DNA from: Cryoendolithus antarcticus
Lineage: Eukaryota > Ascomycota > Dothideomycetes > Cladosporiales > Cladosporiaceae
Direction of reading: 5' to 3'
Assembly: GCA_002077065.1 (NCBI GenBank)
Contig: NAJO01000039.1
Span: 248,001 to 312,000, forward strand
Length of the DNA: 64,000 nt
Part shown: positions 12,761 to 23,254 of the stretch, piece after piece
How positions within the stretch are numbered: the first letter of the stretch is position 1
How the letters are laid out: each line of letters opens with the position of its first letter
Made by a program: the position numbers and the translations under genes
Notes under the pieces: generated by a model
Database searches by the model: none
What the model saw: only the letters and a program-made list of their open reading frames with translations
Told to the model about the DNA's origin: nothing

Positions 12761-15464
12761 ATGGCGACTAGATCAAGAAGCAGACCGGCTCGTAGGTTCA
12801 CTGACAATTCAATCATGGCGGTACTAATCATGAGCAGACGCCCCTGGACCAACGTTCTGCAGCTACATTCCTAATGGTGGCAAGCTCGTGACCGTCGGAC
12901 CAAACAGCGCCTTCAGGATCTTCCAACATGGCTCGAACGACGAGCCAGCGATCATCGATGTGCCCACGGACTCGCATCTGGCGGTGGCAGCGAAGAATGA
13001 CTTCTTCGTGGCGGGAGCAGAGGATGGCTCGGTCACGAAATACTCTCTGGCTACCAATGCCATGGATCAGATCCTGGTCAGGTGTACGATGCCGATCAGA
13101 GACTTAGCGCTGTCGCCTGATGGTCTCTGGTGCGCGGTCGCAAGCGAGTGAGTAAGTTCGCAATCCATCACCGATCCAACGCTAATTCACCAACAGCGAG
13201 CTCGAAGTCAAAGTGGTCAATACGCGGGACATGAGCCAAGTCATGTACTGCCGAGATCAGCTACGACCAGTCAAGCATGTATCGTTCGACTACAGCGGGT
13301 CTTTGTTGGCGGTCTCCTGCACAGACGGGATTATCTACGTGTACTCACTCAGCTCGGAACTGCCGCAGCTCGTAAGGCGAGTGGATGGACTCATCCCTAC
13401 GCTCGAAGGCGATGCCGAGGCGAGCGCAAAGGCTGTCTGGCATCCAGATGGTCGAGCTTTCGGCGCGCCTACGGTATCGAAAGGTGACACCAAGCAATGC
13501 ATGGATCTGTGCTCAACAACACTGACCTTCTGCAGACTTTCAAGTCATGTCACGCAGTGACTGGTCACCTCAGAGGGCGTTCAAGGGACACACTTCGGAC
13601 ATCACAGCCGCAGCTTGGTCTCCCAATGGTGCGCTGCTCGCCACATCGAGCAAAGACAAAGCCCTGATCCTGTGGGACACCCGCACGCAAAAGATCTTGA
13701 AGAGGTGTGCATAGTCTTACCCAGCGTCACGCCGATCATGCTAATTAATGAGGCAGATATGACAGCGTGCAGAACACCATTCTCTCGATCCAATGGCATC
13801 CCACAGATAATGTGCTCTCGTACACCAACAACAACGGTGAGCTCTTCATCCGAGAGGACTTCGTGCCTGACGAGCACACTGGACTATTGAATGTCGGGCT
13901 ACAGCCTGCACCTATGAACAATCAGCCTCTATCCGAGGTATCTGGCAATGCACGGAGGCCGATCACGAATGGCCACAAGCCTGGCGGTCGAGACAACCGT
14001 GACGGCACTCCTGATGGCTACCTAGATGATCTGCTTGGACCCGATGCGATGTCTGAAGATGGTGCAGGATTCATCGAGGATGACGATGGCGCAGGCTATG
14101 CAGAGGAGCCTAACCGTAATGGCAAGCGAACAGCAACTGCTTTGGCTGGTCCTCGTCCGAAGCGTCCGAATGGCTTCAGCAGCTTTCAGCCTCGGATCCA
14201 CGAGTCTTTCCAACCTGGCAGCACGCCATGGAAAGGCAATCGACGGTATCTCTGCCTGAATCTGATTGGTTTCGTCTGGACTGTCAACCAGGACACCCAT
14301 CACACCGTCACTGTCGAGTTCTACGATCGTCACGAGCACCGTGATTTCCACTTCACCGACCCGTACAAGTATGACAAGGCGTGCCTGAACGACAAGGGTA
14401 CACTGCTGTCTTGTGATGCTACTGCTGATCATCCAGCGATGCTGCAGTATAGACCGCACGAGACATGGACCTCGCGAACAGATTGGAGGACACCTCTACC
14501 AAAAGGCGAGACAGTCACGTCGATGTCTCTGAGTGACTCTTGTATCGTTGCCACTACGTCAGCAGGCTATGTGCGTGTCTACAGCCTCTTCGGGCTGCCA
14601 CTCAAGGTCTACCGCCAGAAGAGCACACCGGCTGCGACATGTGCGAGCTGGCGTGACTACGTGATGACCGTGGGTAACGGTCCGGTCGGCGGCGACGGCG
14701 TGACCCGCTTGCTGTACTCCATCGAAAATGTCAAGCGTGACGAAGTGTGCCAGAATGAGGACATATTGGCACTCCCAGAAGGCGTCGAGCTACGCAGCGT
14801 CTTCTTCAGCGACAAGGGCGATCCCTGCATCTACGACACAGAAGGCGTCCTGCTCGTTCTGAAACACTGGAGAACGCCTGGCCAAGCGCAATGGGCACCT
14901 CTACTTGACACGAAGATGCTTGCTCGGCTTGCGGATGGCAAGAAGGAAGAAACATACTGGCCTGTTGCCGTGGCAAACAACAAATTCCACTGTATCATTC
15001 TCAAGGGTGGCGAAGAGTCGCCTTACTTCCCGAGGCCGCTACTGTCCGACTTCGACTTCATCATCCCTGTCAGCGACGCATCGCCGGATGACGAAGATGA
15101 ACAGGAGATGTCGCACCACAAGGTCTTGGAAGAGCAGCACGCACGCTACGCCCTTCGGCACTCTCTCGCTGTCGATCTGGTAGAGAACACCAATGCGACC
15201 TCGGCGCAGAAAGCCGAGGTCCCTGCTATGCAGCGAGAAGTCGACAAGGTGTTGCTGCAGCTGCTTGCCAATGAGTGTAGAGAAGGCGAGGATCATGGCA
15301 TGAAAGCACTCGAGATCGCTACATTGATGAGAGATCGCAGTGGGCAGATGCTAGCTGCGGCTGGCAAAGTTGCTGCGCGCTTCCAGCGTGATATCTTGGG
15401 CGAGAAGATCATCCAGCTCGCTGAGCGCAGGATGGTGGGACTGGTGGACGATGATGAAGTGTGA
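12761..15464 (+). CDS. CTF4: replisome scaffold Ctf4/Mcl1 (WDHD1/AND-1 family)
   Basis: Links the CMG helicase to DNA polymerase alpha at the replication fork and supports sister-chromatid cohesion. Five exons: 12761-12791, 12838-13147, 13197-13483, 13536-13704 and 13757-15464. All phases agree and give 834 residues. The N-terminus forms a WD40 propeller, e.g. NGGKLVTVGPNSAFRIF, SGSLLAVSCTDGIIYVYS, NGALLATSSKDKALILWD and VQNTILSIQWHPTDN. An acidic linker follows at about residues 310-345, then the Ctf4 middle beta-propeller region (YLCLNLIGFVWTVNQ, HDTVTVEFYD-like block, LSDSCIVATTSAGYVRVYS) and a helical C-terminus with MALEIATLM-like helices. Length and order fit fungal Mcl1, which lacks the HMG box of the animal protein. 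The first exon is short (31 nt) but restores the conserved PAHAPGPTFC start of blade 1. Confidence 0.93.
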
Positions 15465-16146
15465 GGCGCGACACAATTGCCTTGCACTATCTTTGCCTGT
15501 TTGTCTACCAAACTGTTCAGCGATGGGGGTACTTGTACGTATACTGCGACTTGGCGTTACAGCATAGCCGCCTCGTCACGTGCTCGATGGGCCGCCATCA
15601 CCATCAGCGCGCACCACGGTCAACATGGGTCTCGAAATTGAGGTTGTCCAAGGCTCGTCGGCGCGCCGAGGCGGGCGTGGTTGATCACCTCGGGTGTTGA
15701 CAGCGAGGGGAGCGGTGACCATTGGTTCGATACGCGACCTGGGCTGACGCTGTAAAACCCTTGGGAGCAAACAATCCCAAAGTCTGACTGCGCACCCGCG
15801 CGGGTGGGGTAACACAGATTGAAGTTGCCTGACGTGCACTACCAGGCTGCTTACTAGGATCCGCTTGCTCTTCTGACGCAGCACCGTGGCCGAAAGAACG
15901 GAGCATGACAAGACCTGAGTGGTTCGTGTCTGCACTCACCCACGGGCCATGGTCATCGCTGATGCTCGAGTGACACCGGGCGTGGCGTTGCGGACAGTCG
16001 CAGGTGCTATAACTCTCGTTTTCCATCGTCGAACTCCTCGTTCTCACCGCCAAAATTATCTCGATGAACGCACGTTACACAAACAAGTTTCGACTCCTCC
16101 TGCCCTTTCATACTATCAACGTAAGTCAAACATCTGTAGAGAGCGC
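15465..16146. other. intergenic region
   Basis: About 680 bp between CTF4 and the next plus-strand gene. Open frames on either strand look like chance reading of GC-rich DNA. No RNA gene or repeat recognised. Confidence 0.4.
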
Positions 16147-16866
16147 ATGAGTGCCCCTTCTGATGCTGCTGCTGCAGCATCGCCACCACCTGGCATGGGA
16201 TTCTTCGACACTAAGGTTCGTGTCAATTGCAACAGCGGTAACAATTACATCGATGCCATGATGCCCTTCACGAGTCAGGCTGTGGGCTTTCCCACTCGCT
16301 ATGCGCCCTTCCCTGGACTTCTCGGTGCCATGCCAGCACAATCGCAGCTCATCATGCAGCAACCGCAGATGATCATGCCGAGCTACCAGTACCAAGCGCC
16401 CATGATGATGCCGCAGGCCTTGTCATACCCAAACTTCGCGCCATACTCGAACTTTGCGCCGTACTCGAACTTTGCGCCGAACTCCAGCTTCAATCCTGCC
16501 TCCAACTTCGCACCAGTCTCGAACAAAAATCAACTCGTCGCACCGAACAACAATCAAAACTGGAATTACAATGGAGGCAACTCGTCGAATCAATGCAGTC
16601 ATCAGCCGGTCAACCTCTTTTTCACTCGACCTCATCCTGACAGGCCGTGGACTCCTCGTGTCAGGTACCGGCCGCCACGCAAGGGATATGTACCATCATA
16701 TCCGAACGATTCATGCGAAGAGTACGACCCATATGAACTGCTGTACGGTGGCGGCTACTCTGGGTACTGTAGTGGCTACCCTGGCTTTGGCAGTGGCTAC
16801 GGTGAATACGGCGGCTACGGTCAGACGCCATTCTTGTATCCTGGCCGTGGTCTGGTGTACGTGTGA
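16147..16866 (+). CDS. low-complexity Tyr/Gly/Asn-rich protein
   Basis: A single open frame of 239 residues from the ATG at 16147 (MSAPSDAAAAASPPPG). No domain is recognised. Composition is strongly biased: Met/Gln/Pro around residues 58-90 (QLIMQQPQMIMPSYQYQAP), three near-perfect NFAPYS repeats at about 97-117, an Asn-rich stretch (NNNQNWNYNGGNSSN), then a Tyr/Gly-rich tail (GGYSGYCSGYPGFGSGYGEYGGYG). Such Tyr/Gly/Asn/Gln sequences behave as prion-like or condensate-forming segments in other eukaryotic proteins; that role is inference here. It contains no signal peptide. The frame could start at upstream in-frame codons, but this ATG is the best one. Function unknown. Confidence 0.55.
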   Translation: MSAPSDAAAAASPPPGMGFFDTKVRVNCNSGNNYIDAMMPFTSQAVGFPTRYAPFPGLLGAMPAQSQLIMQQPQMIMPSYQYQAPMMMPQALSYPNFAPYSNFAPYSNFAPNSSFNPASNFAPVSNKNQLVAPNNNQNWNYNGGNSSNQCSHQPVNLFFTRPHPDRPWTPRVRYRPPRKGYVPSYPNDSCEEYDPYELLYGGGYSGYCSGYPGFGSGYGEYGGYGQTPFLYPGRGLVYV

Positions 16867-17213
16867 AGTGACCAGGAACCAGGGTTTCGCGATGTGAAGG
16901 TATCCTCTGCAATTGAAGCTATATCATTCGGTACCTCAAGTCTCAAGCACGGCGGAAACTGTGGAAGCAAAGGTCATGAATAGCACGCGAAAGAGGCGGC
17001 TCACTGTATCCACTTTGCAAGTAGGCTGTGGGGTGAAAGTAGGCAACGAGCGGGACAACGTAGAGTGCCTGCATACAAACCCAGCCGGTGATCTTGTTGT
17101 CAACCTCATAGCACCTGATAGCTATGAACCAGCGGCAATGGACGGTCACAGATCGTCGGCGCTGTTCTTACTCATGCACATCTCCGCCATCCTTCGTACC
17201 TTGCGCGCTTCGC
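16867..17213. other. intergenic region between convergent genes
   Basis: Presumed 3' UTRs of the Tyr/Gly-rich protein gene and the first DUF7918 gene. Nothing recognised. Confidence 0.4.
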
Positions 17214-18488
17214 TCATTGCTCTTGCTTGACGTGCTCCACCTTGATATGCTCCTCCTTGACCTGAGGCGTCTCGCTCTTCAGTGCTGTGATCTGCCGTCG
17301 CAGATCAAGCTCCTGCTGCTTCAGCTGCACAGCCTCCAGCTCAGCCTCTAGGTTCTCGCGCTTCCTCTTCTTGCTGCTTGCAGTTGTGGAGGTCGGTGTG
17401 ATGACGCCGGGACCCTTCCTGCCTTGTGGTGTCCTCGGCCCGGGTCCATCGATCATAATGATGTCGTCGTTGTCTAGGTCCGTAGGATACGGCACGGGAG
17501 AGCGATGCGACAGCTTTGCGTCGGCGCTGTCGCCATGGATCATCACGATCTGACTCTGGCTGCTGGCAGGTACGATCTTGAGCTTCTGGAGTGCCTCTGC
17601 ATCGTGGTCAGTCATTGTAATGCGATGCATCTCTGGATCGATCTCTCTTGCCATGCGATCTGTAGCGAATGGTGAACTTGATCGTATCGCCACCCGAACC
17701 TTTCTTCGCACGCCATCCGGACGACTCGTACTTGAGAATTGTTTGCGCGTCCGGCGTTCCACACGGAATGTGTCTGTGAACGGTCAGATGGGGGAAGCTA
17801 GAAAGATGCACGCGGAGGGATTGCGATACCTGACCGTGTGGGACACAAAGCTGTCCTTCACTATGTCTTTGGCAGCCTCAACTTTTTCGTCGTAAGACTT
17901 ATGATCCGCACCAGGACGGGGCTTGCCCTGCTTCTTTTTCGCCTTCACTATACTGCCACGCTGAATATGGACGATGATCTTGCCGTAGGTATCCACAGCT
18001 TCGTCCAACTCATCTTTGCACAGCTCGATAGACTCATCTGCAAGATGTAAGCGTAGATCGTAGTGAGTTCTCAAGGGGGAGATCTGACCCGCCGCCAAAG
18101 CACCGAATGCGAATCCATATCGCATCACCGTACCGTTGACGTTCTTAGACACCGATTCGTGGGCATAGCGACCCTTCAGACTTGCCCTACCCACGCCTTT
18201 CGCTTCCGCTTCCAATGTCGAAAGTGAGGTTGCGGAAGCCGTCCAGGGGTTTGACTTGGTACCATCCACAGACATCATGATCTCCAGAGATGAGCAGCCT
18301 TTTGGATCGAATGCCTCGGTAAGATCAACGATGATAACAAAGCGATCATCCGTAAGCGCTTCAACGTAGACCTCTTTGGAGTTGCCGTTGTACACTGGCG
18401 AGTCGATCGGGACGGTGTACTCCGGATAGCGATGATTGTGGTTGCGGTAACGAGCGATGTAGACCTCTATGCCCTGGGCGCTCACCAT
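17214..18488 (-). CDS. DUF7918 domain protein, copy A (intact)
   Basis: A fungus-specific family of unknown function. Three exons, 18488-17830, 17773-17652 and 17596-17214, give 387 residues. The domain spans about residues 1-275: it opens with GIEVYIARY, contains MRYGFAFGAL, a GKIIVHIQRGS strand and VSHTV, and closes with the hallmark FTIRYRSHEALQKLKIVP. The tail has an acidic/Ser linker, a DDIIMIDG motif resembling a SUMO-interacting motif, a KKRKRE basic cluster (likely nuclear signal), a Glu/Gln coiled coil (EAELEAVQLKQQELDLRRQ) and terminal VKEEHIKVEHVKQE repeats that look like sumoylation consensus sites. Intron 2 (17651-17597) starts with GC rather than GT; only this splice joins FTIRYRS to the EALQ block in frame. 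Copy B follows in tandem on the same strand. Confidence 0.8.
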
Positions 18489-18909
18489 GGTGGCGGTGTT
18501 GTGTCTTGCTGATGTGTTGTGAACGTAGGAAGGTGAGGATGAACTCAGTCAAGTCAGCTGCAAATGCGAACAATCTGGCTGCCTGTGCAGACGTAAGCTT
18601 CGCACGATTGAACGGAAGAGATGGCAAGAACGACCGACTTCGACTAAATCAGCAGGAGCCATCTCTTACCGCAGCGACGGGCCTCTGCTCGAGACTATAC
18701 ACCTTCAGTGCGATGGTGATATAGCACTGTCAGTGAACGACATGTTTGGCCGTTCACAGCAGCCAGGCGTGAGCAAAAATGGCGACATTGGACAGAACTG
18801 CGCAAGATGTGGAGGTAGCCAACGAGAGTGAGCTGAGACTGACCAGTGCTCGCATCCTCTATCGGCGCCGAGTAAAGTCATGTAGATTGCACTGTGCCGT
18901 AGGCATCGC
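18489..18909. other. intergenic region between DUF7918 copies A and B
   Basis: About 420 bp separating the tandem copies; presumed promoter of copy A and 3' end of copy B. No gene seen. Confidence 0.4.
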
Positions 18910-20249
18910 TCACGCTAAGTCCAACTCCTCCCTCTCAATCGCCAGCTCCCGCTTTCTCAGTGCTAGCTCCTCCCGCTCCAACTCCATCTCCTTACGACGC
19001 AGTTGTGAGTGTGCCTTCTTGCGCTCGCGATCGACATCAGCAAGCTTGGATTGTCGGCTTGAGGCAATGTTTCGAACGCTGTGTCCTGACGTCTGCATGT
19101 TGGGAGCACGACGGGAGCTCACGATTGTGATATCATCTTCGTCGAAAGTAACAGCGTGCTCGCGCTTGATCCTGAGGGTCATGGGTCCTGGAACTTCCTC
19201 TTTTTCCGGCATAGCTTTCTCGGTTTTCGTAGTCTGAGGTGGGTGAGGTCAGCATTCAGGTTCGCACGAGGGAGAGTCAGCCGAACCGGAACGGGCGTCG
19301 TTGGGCCTTTCGTCGATGGACCGATGGGCAGATCGCTCATCATACTGGTGCATGCGTCTTGGGAAATCGTTGCTACAACATCGTCAAGGTCGACGATCTT
19401 AAGCAGGCGCAAGAACGCTGTGAATCGTCAGTCAAGGTACGCCACGCCCAGCTACCATGATGACGCTGACCTGAAGAACGTGCACGGAAAAATGAAAGCA
19501 ATACGTTTGCCAGTCAAGCCCGACGCAACTTCGAAAACCTTGCCGATCGGAGGCGGTGCGATCTGTTGCAGAGGCACGAGGCTGTACGCGGTCAGTACCA
19601 GAATCATGATGCGTACTTGTAGAACTTACTCGGTCGTATGAGAGACAAGGCCAGCTTTTGTGACATCCTTGGACGCCGATGACTTCGTCTCAGATGTGTA
19701 GCGCCTGGCGTTACGTAGCTTTGGTTCAGTCAAGTACTTCGCACTGCCGCGCTGCACCGAAACAGTGATCCTGCCCGAGCGTTCGATCTCCCGATTGACG
19801 CAGTCCTCGCTGGTGTCCAATCCCTTATCTATGACACTCAAGTCAGCGGAATCATGTGCTCTCCATGTGGAAGACCTGCCCAGTCATAGTGCGCTGAAAG
19901 TCAATGCACAGCGCATCCATACGCCGTCGATGTACTTCGTCGACGAGCTGTAGCTGGTCACATGTCCAGCTTCGCCGGCAGCCTCGATTTCCTTTCTGGA
20001 GTGGTCAAGGAAGACACGTTGATGCTCGCCGATAGCAACATTCGTCGTGAGGTGCGTAACATCCATGAAGTCGAAGTTCGGCAGCACTCTTCGTCTAACG
20101 GAGAAGCGCTCGCCTTCGCGCGCTTGGATGTAGACTTCATTCGGGTTGCCCGTGTACGCTGGTGAGCCTGCGGGTGGGGGGTACCTCGCATAACGCTGGC
20201 CATCGCTCTTGCGTGCGATATACGCCTCGATGCCGTCACGAATGACCAT
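18910..20249 (-). pseudogene. DUF7918 domain protein, copy B (internal TGA)
   Basis: Tandem paralogue of copy A. From the ATG at 20249 the frame reads GIEAYIARKSDGQRYARYPP, then EVYIQAREGERFSVRRR and WMRCALTFSAL, matching copy A's GIEVYIARY, EVYVEALTDDRF and MRYGFAFGAL. Directly after FSAL comes TGA (19886-19884). The same frame then continues with ADLSVIDKGLDTSEDC, GRITVSVQRGS and AGLVSHTT, which match copy A's ELCKDELDEAVDTYGK, GKIIVHIQRGS and VSHTV. An intron starting GTAAGT follows VSHTT. The later exons carry FLRLLKIV (copy A EALQKLKIV) and a C-terminal coiled coil (ERKKAHSQLRRKEMELEREE) ending at 18910. An intron removing the TGA would also remove conserved residues, so a nonsense mutation is the simplest reading. 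Readthrough or a truncated 121-residue product remain possible. Exon joins after 19626 are tentative. Confidence 0.65.
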
Positions 20250-20986
20250 GATAGCGGTCTTTCCAGGCAGTTGTTATTATGATGGTTGAAAAGATACGAT
20301 GATGAAGGAAAGAAAGAGAATAGCATCCCGGGACTGCAATAGGAGAGATGTCGTCGCTCGTGCTCGAAGCTCAACCACCTACTTGAAGACATGTGACCAC
20401 ATCATCGCTCAGACGCCTCACTGCCAACTGTGATGTGCCTCACTATCAAAGCTGGAAAATATGCCTAGAAGTACGAATTCCCCTTGAGATCTCAGTAGAT
20501 CGCGACAGCGAGATCTAGTCCAATCCTTGCTACAAATACGTACTGCACACTGCTCCCATACCTCAGACTGTCCGCGTCTGCTCTTGATGAATGCGCAATC
20601 CGGGCACGCGATGTCTGTGTCTCTCCTCCGTCTCGAATCTAGGAGATCGTCCGATCGGCTTGGAAGTCTGCACAGCATCTGGGACAAGCACAACTGAGGA
20701 ACAAAAGGATCTGAGTAGCGCAGTGCATGATGACGTGAGAGTTTCCTCCAGACGACGATGAGATGATGTGAGGATAGATCGAAATATGTACGTTGATGCT
20801 AAAACGTGGCAGCAGCCCCATATATTCTGAGCCTTGCGTAAAGCTCACCACGACACATAACGTTCAGACGACGGACTATCTCAAACGGTTCGAACTAATG
20901 CATTCAACACAGATGTGAACCAGGGAGGACGAGGAGTTGAATGGATCTTGCGCGATTGTCTGCGTGTCTATCTTTCGTCCCCGATC
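20250..20986. other. divergent promoter region
   Basis: About 740 bp between DUF7918 copy B (minus) and the DUF2011 gene (plus). No gene, repeat or RNA recognised. Confidence 0.4.
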
Positions 20987-21754
20987 ATGGAGCGTGTGAT
21001 TTCTCGAACGGAGCTACGAGCAGATTCACCAGAACAAAATCTAGAGCCCGATGATATCGCACTTCAACGATTGAAAGCCTTGACCCGGTGTGACTTCGCC
21101 ACTGAGACTCCGATCGCCAACGGCGTTGGTCCTCCGGCTGTGCAGGAAAGCGTACCCGACGGCCTGGAATTTCGTCTGTTCGCCAAGCCGAGCCTGCAGT
21201 TCACTACTGCTGCTTCCCAGCCGACACAGCGAGTAAGAGTGCGATCGCCCTCTGCGGATCCTACGACAGCGGGGCTTGTACAGCCCGGGGGACCACGAGC
21301 CCGCTACTTCACCATTTCGCCAAACGATGAGGCACGGCGGAGGCTCGACTCCGCCGCTGTGACTTCATCGCAAGTCCAAGAATTTGCAAACTCGCTCTGG
21401 CCTGGCAGCACGTACGAATGGAAAGTGCAGCACATTAACGTACATGGCTACCCCATCTCAGCGATGCCTACTGTTCAGACGTCGAGCCTTAAAGCTACGG
21501 TGGTGAAGTCGACAAAGCACTGCAAGTTCAGTAAGGCAGCACGCATTCGTCAGAGAGTGAGACTGGGGAAGCTCAGAGCTGCACGAGACGCAGCCGAGAA
21601 TGCTGGTGCAGCGGAGAGGGAGAAGAAATCGGCGCGCAACCGTGAGAAGAAGCTGAAGAAGAAGGCTAGGGAGAAGGCGAAGAAGGTCGCTGGTGGTCTC
21701 GCCAATGCTGACGACGGCGAGGCTGTCAGCAGCACTGATGGCGATGATGGCTGA
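20987..21754 (+). CDS. DUF2011 family protein
   Basis: Fungal protein of unknown function, 255 residues in one exon. The ATG at 20987 (MERVISRTEL) is preferred to upstream in-frame codons, whose translation looks non-conserved. Family-like features appear in order: LEFRLFAKPS, the R-x-R-S-P core VRVRSPSADP, then PRARYFTISPNDEARRRLDSAAVT, and WPGSTYEWKVQHI, where most members have a W-P-G-x-x-x-x-W pattern. The C-terminus is a basic helical tail (KKSARNREKKLKKKAREKAKK), as often seen in nucleolar or RNA-binding proteins; that role is inference. It overlaps nothing and is convergent with the cupin gene, whose stop lies about 50 bp downstream. Confidence 0.75.
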   Translation: MERVISRTELRADSPEQNLEPDDIALQRLKALTRCDFATETPIANGVGPPAVQESVPDGLEFRLFAKPSLQFTTAASQPTQRVRVRSPSADPTTAGLVQPGGPRARYFTISPNDEARRRLDSAAVTSSQVQEFANSLWPGSTYEWKVQHINVHGYPISAMPTVQTSSLKATVVKSTKHCKFSKAARIRQRVRLGKLRAARDAAENAGAAEREKKSARNREKKLKKKAREKAKKVAGGLANADDGEAVSSTDGDDG

Positions 21755-21802
21755 GCGAGCTCGACTGGGGAGCAAGAGAATAACCAAATTTACGTGGCCT
21801 GG

Positions 21803-22699
21803 TTACCGCCTCTTTTTACTCTCCAGCTCCTCATTCCAATACTCCGGATAACTGGACTTCAACCCCAACCACCTTCCGCCATACCACTGCCCAACGACAA
21901 CACCCATAGCATAGCTCACCTGCCGCATCAGCCACGCTGGGCCTGGAAACGCCAAGCTGACCTCAGCGCTATGCAACATCAACAGCAGCTGCGGTAGCGA
22001 CGGCTCGACGTTCTGGAGATAGCAGTCGTCGAGGTAGGTGTAGATGTTACGGAAGCTGCGACAAGAGTCAGCGATGGTGATGTCTCGGGGTGGAAGGGAC
22101 AGCGACGTACAACTTCGCATTGATGCCGACGTCCTCGTCTTCGACTGAGCCGGGCACGGCATCGGCGCTGATCTCGACAGTACACAGACCGTCGTGCGTA
22201 TCGTCGACTTTGAACGTGTGTCGGGCTGTGGCGGGTATGCGGACGGGTTGCGGGTCGGAGGCGGAGACCGTGGTGTCTTTGCCTTCGAGGGTGAAGATGT
22301 AGCGGCTGGACGAGTGTCATCAACGGTGTTCTGACTCGACGTGCAGCTCATAGTGGACGAAGGGAGCTACGCATCAGACCGCATAAACGGTAGTGAGGTC
22401 AGAACATACCCTTCGGTCACCTTAAAATACTCATCCTGGTACCAGTGCCCTTTCTTATTGTAAGCCATGCCTGTCTTACTCACTTTGCATTGTTTGAAGC
22501 ACGTACAATGATAAGGTGGCGTCAAGTAATTCTTCCCTTCCGGTACCTTCTGCAACTCGCGCGGCGTATGAGTCGTCTGGATCTCTAATACACTCTTACC
22601 GCGCGGCGGCTTCACCCATTGAGTCGTGCGAATGCCTCTGTACTGTTGCAACACGTCGAGATCAGCTGTCGCTGTTCGCTTGAACTGCTTCGATGACAT
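21803..22699 (-). CDS. cupin-fold protein
   Basis: Three exons, 22699-22410, 22305-22111 and 22055-21803, give 245 residues with all phases consistent. Exon 1 holds TPPYHCTCFKQCKVSKTG and HWYQDEYFKVTEG. Exon 2 holds the second cupin stretch (RYIFTLEGKDTTVSASDPQP, then VRIPATARHTFKVDD), where P-x-x-x-x-H-x-F resembles cupin motif 2. Exon 3 (FFRNIYTYLDDC, then SAEVSLAFPGPAWLMRQVSY) is a hydrophobic helical tail ending in a basic EELESKKRR. Cupins of this kind occur as metal-binding enzymes or as tailoring proteins in fungal secondary metabolism, but only one metal-type His (RHTF) is obvious here, so no reaction is assigned. Sequence around it shows no biosynthetic cluster. Confidence 0.75.
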
Positions 22700-23254
22700 A
22701 TTGAGCCAATTACGGTCACCCGGACGGCTTTCAAGAAGTACTATGGATTGCAGGAGAGACGCAGACAATGATGAGCGACAAGCATTACAGTAACCAGCAT
22801 CATGCTAGCTAACCCGTTCAAGCGGTAAGGTATGAGCTGACCGGGGACCTGAGCTGGAGGTATGGACACCAGCGCTGTGATTCGCTCGCCTTACCTCAGC
22901 AGGATGCGTTTCTGTTACAGACGCGACTACACGTTGAGCGATGGTCGGACGACGTGCACGCCTTCTAACGTATGTCAGATTCTAGCAACGCCTTTGCTCC
23001 TCTAGCATCGCACGAGGTGGACGAGTAGAGGGCGAAGTTCGTCTTCGCCATAACAAAGGAGGACCACCGTTGGCCTTGGCATCCCGATGCGGTAGCTTGT
23101 TACCCTTGACGTCGATCGCGAGTCAAGCCATGCTGTACATACCGCATCGGCATGTCGATTTGGAGGATCTGCAAATCACGACAGGTAGTATAGCTAAGAC
23201 ATGGCAGGAACAATCTCGGGCCCAGCGACACGATAGCATCGAGCCATCACGGGC
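22700..23254. other. divergent promoter region
   Basis: About 555 bp between the cupin gene (minus) and the amino acid permease (plus). Nothing else recognised. Confidence 0.4.

Noticed and set aside
14022..14459. 145-codon minus-strand frame
   Set aside because: Antisense to the conserved CTF4 coding exon.
15700..15800. Possible tRNA because of a GGTTCGA-type box near 15722
   Set aside because: No matching A box, acceptor stem or anticodon arm could be built around it.
17214..23254. Secondary-metabolite cluster around the cupin gene
   Set aside because: No synthase, P450, transferase or cluster regulator is nearby; the neighbours are DUF7918 and DUF2011 proteins and a permease.
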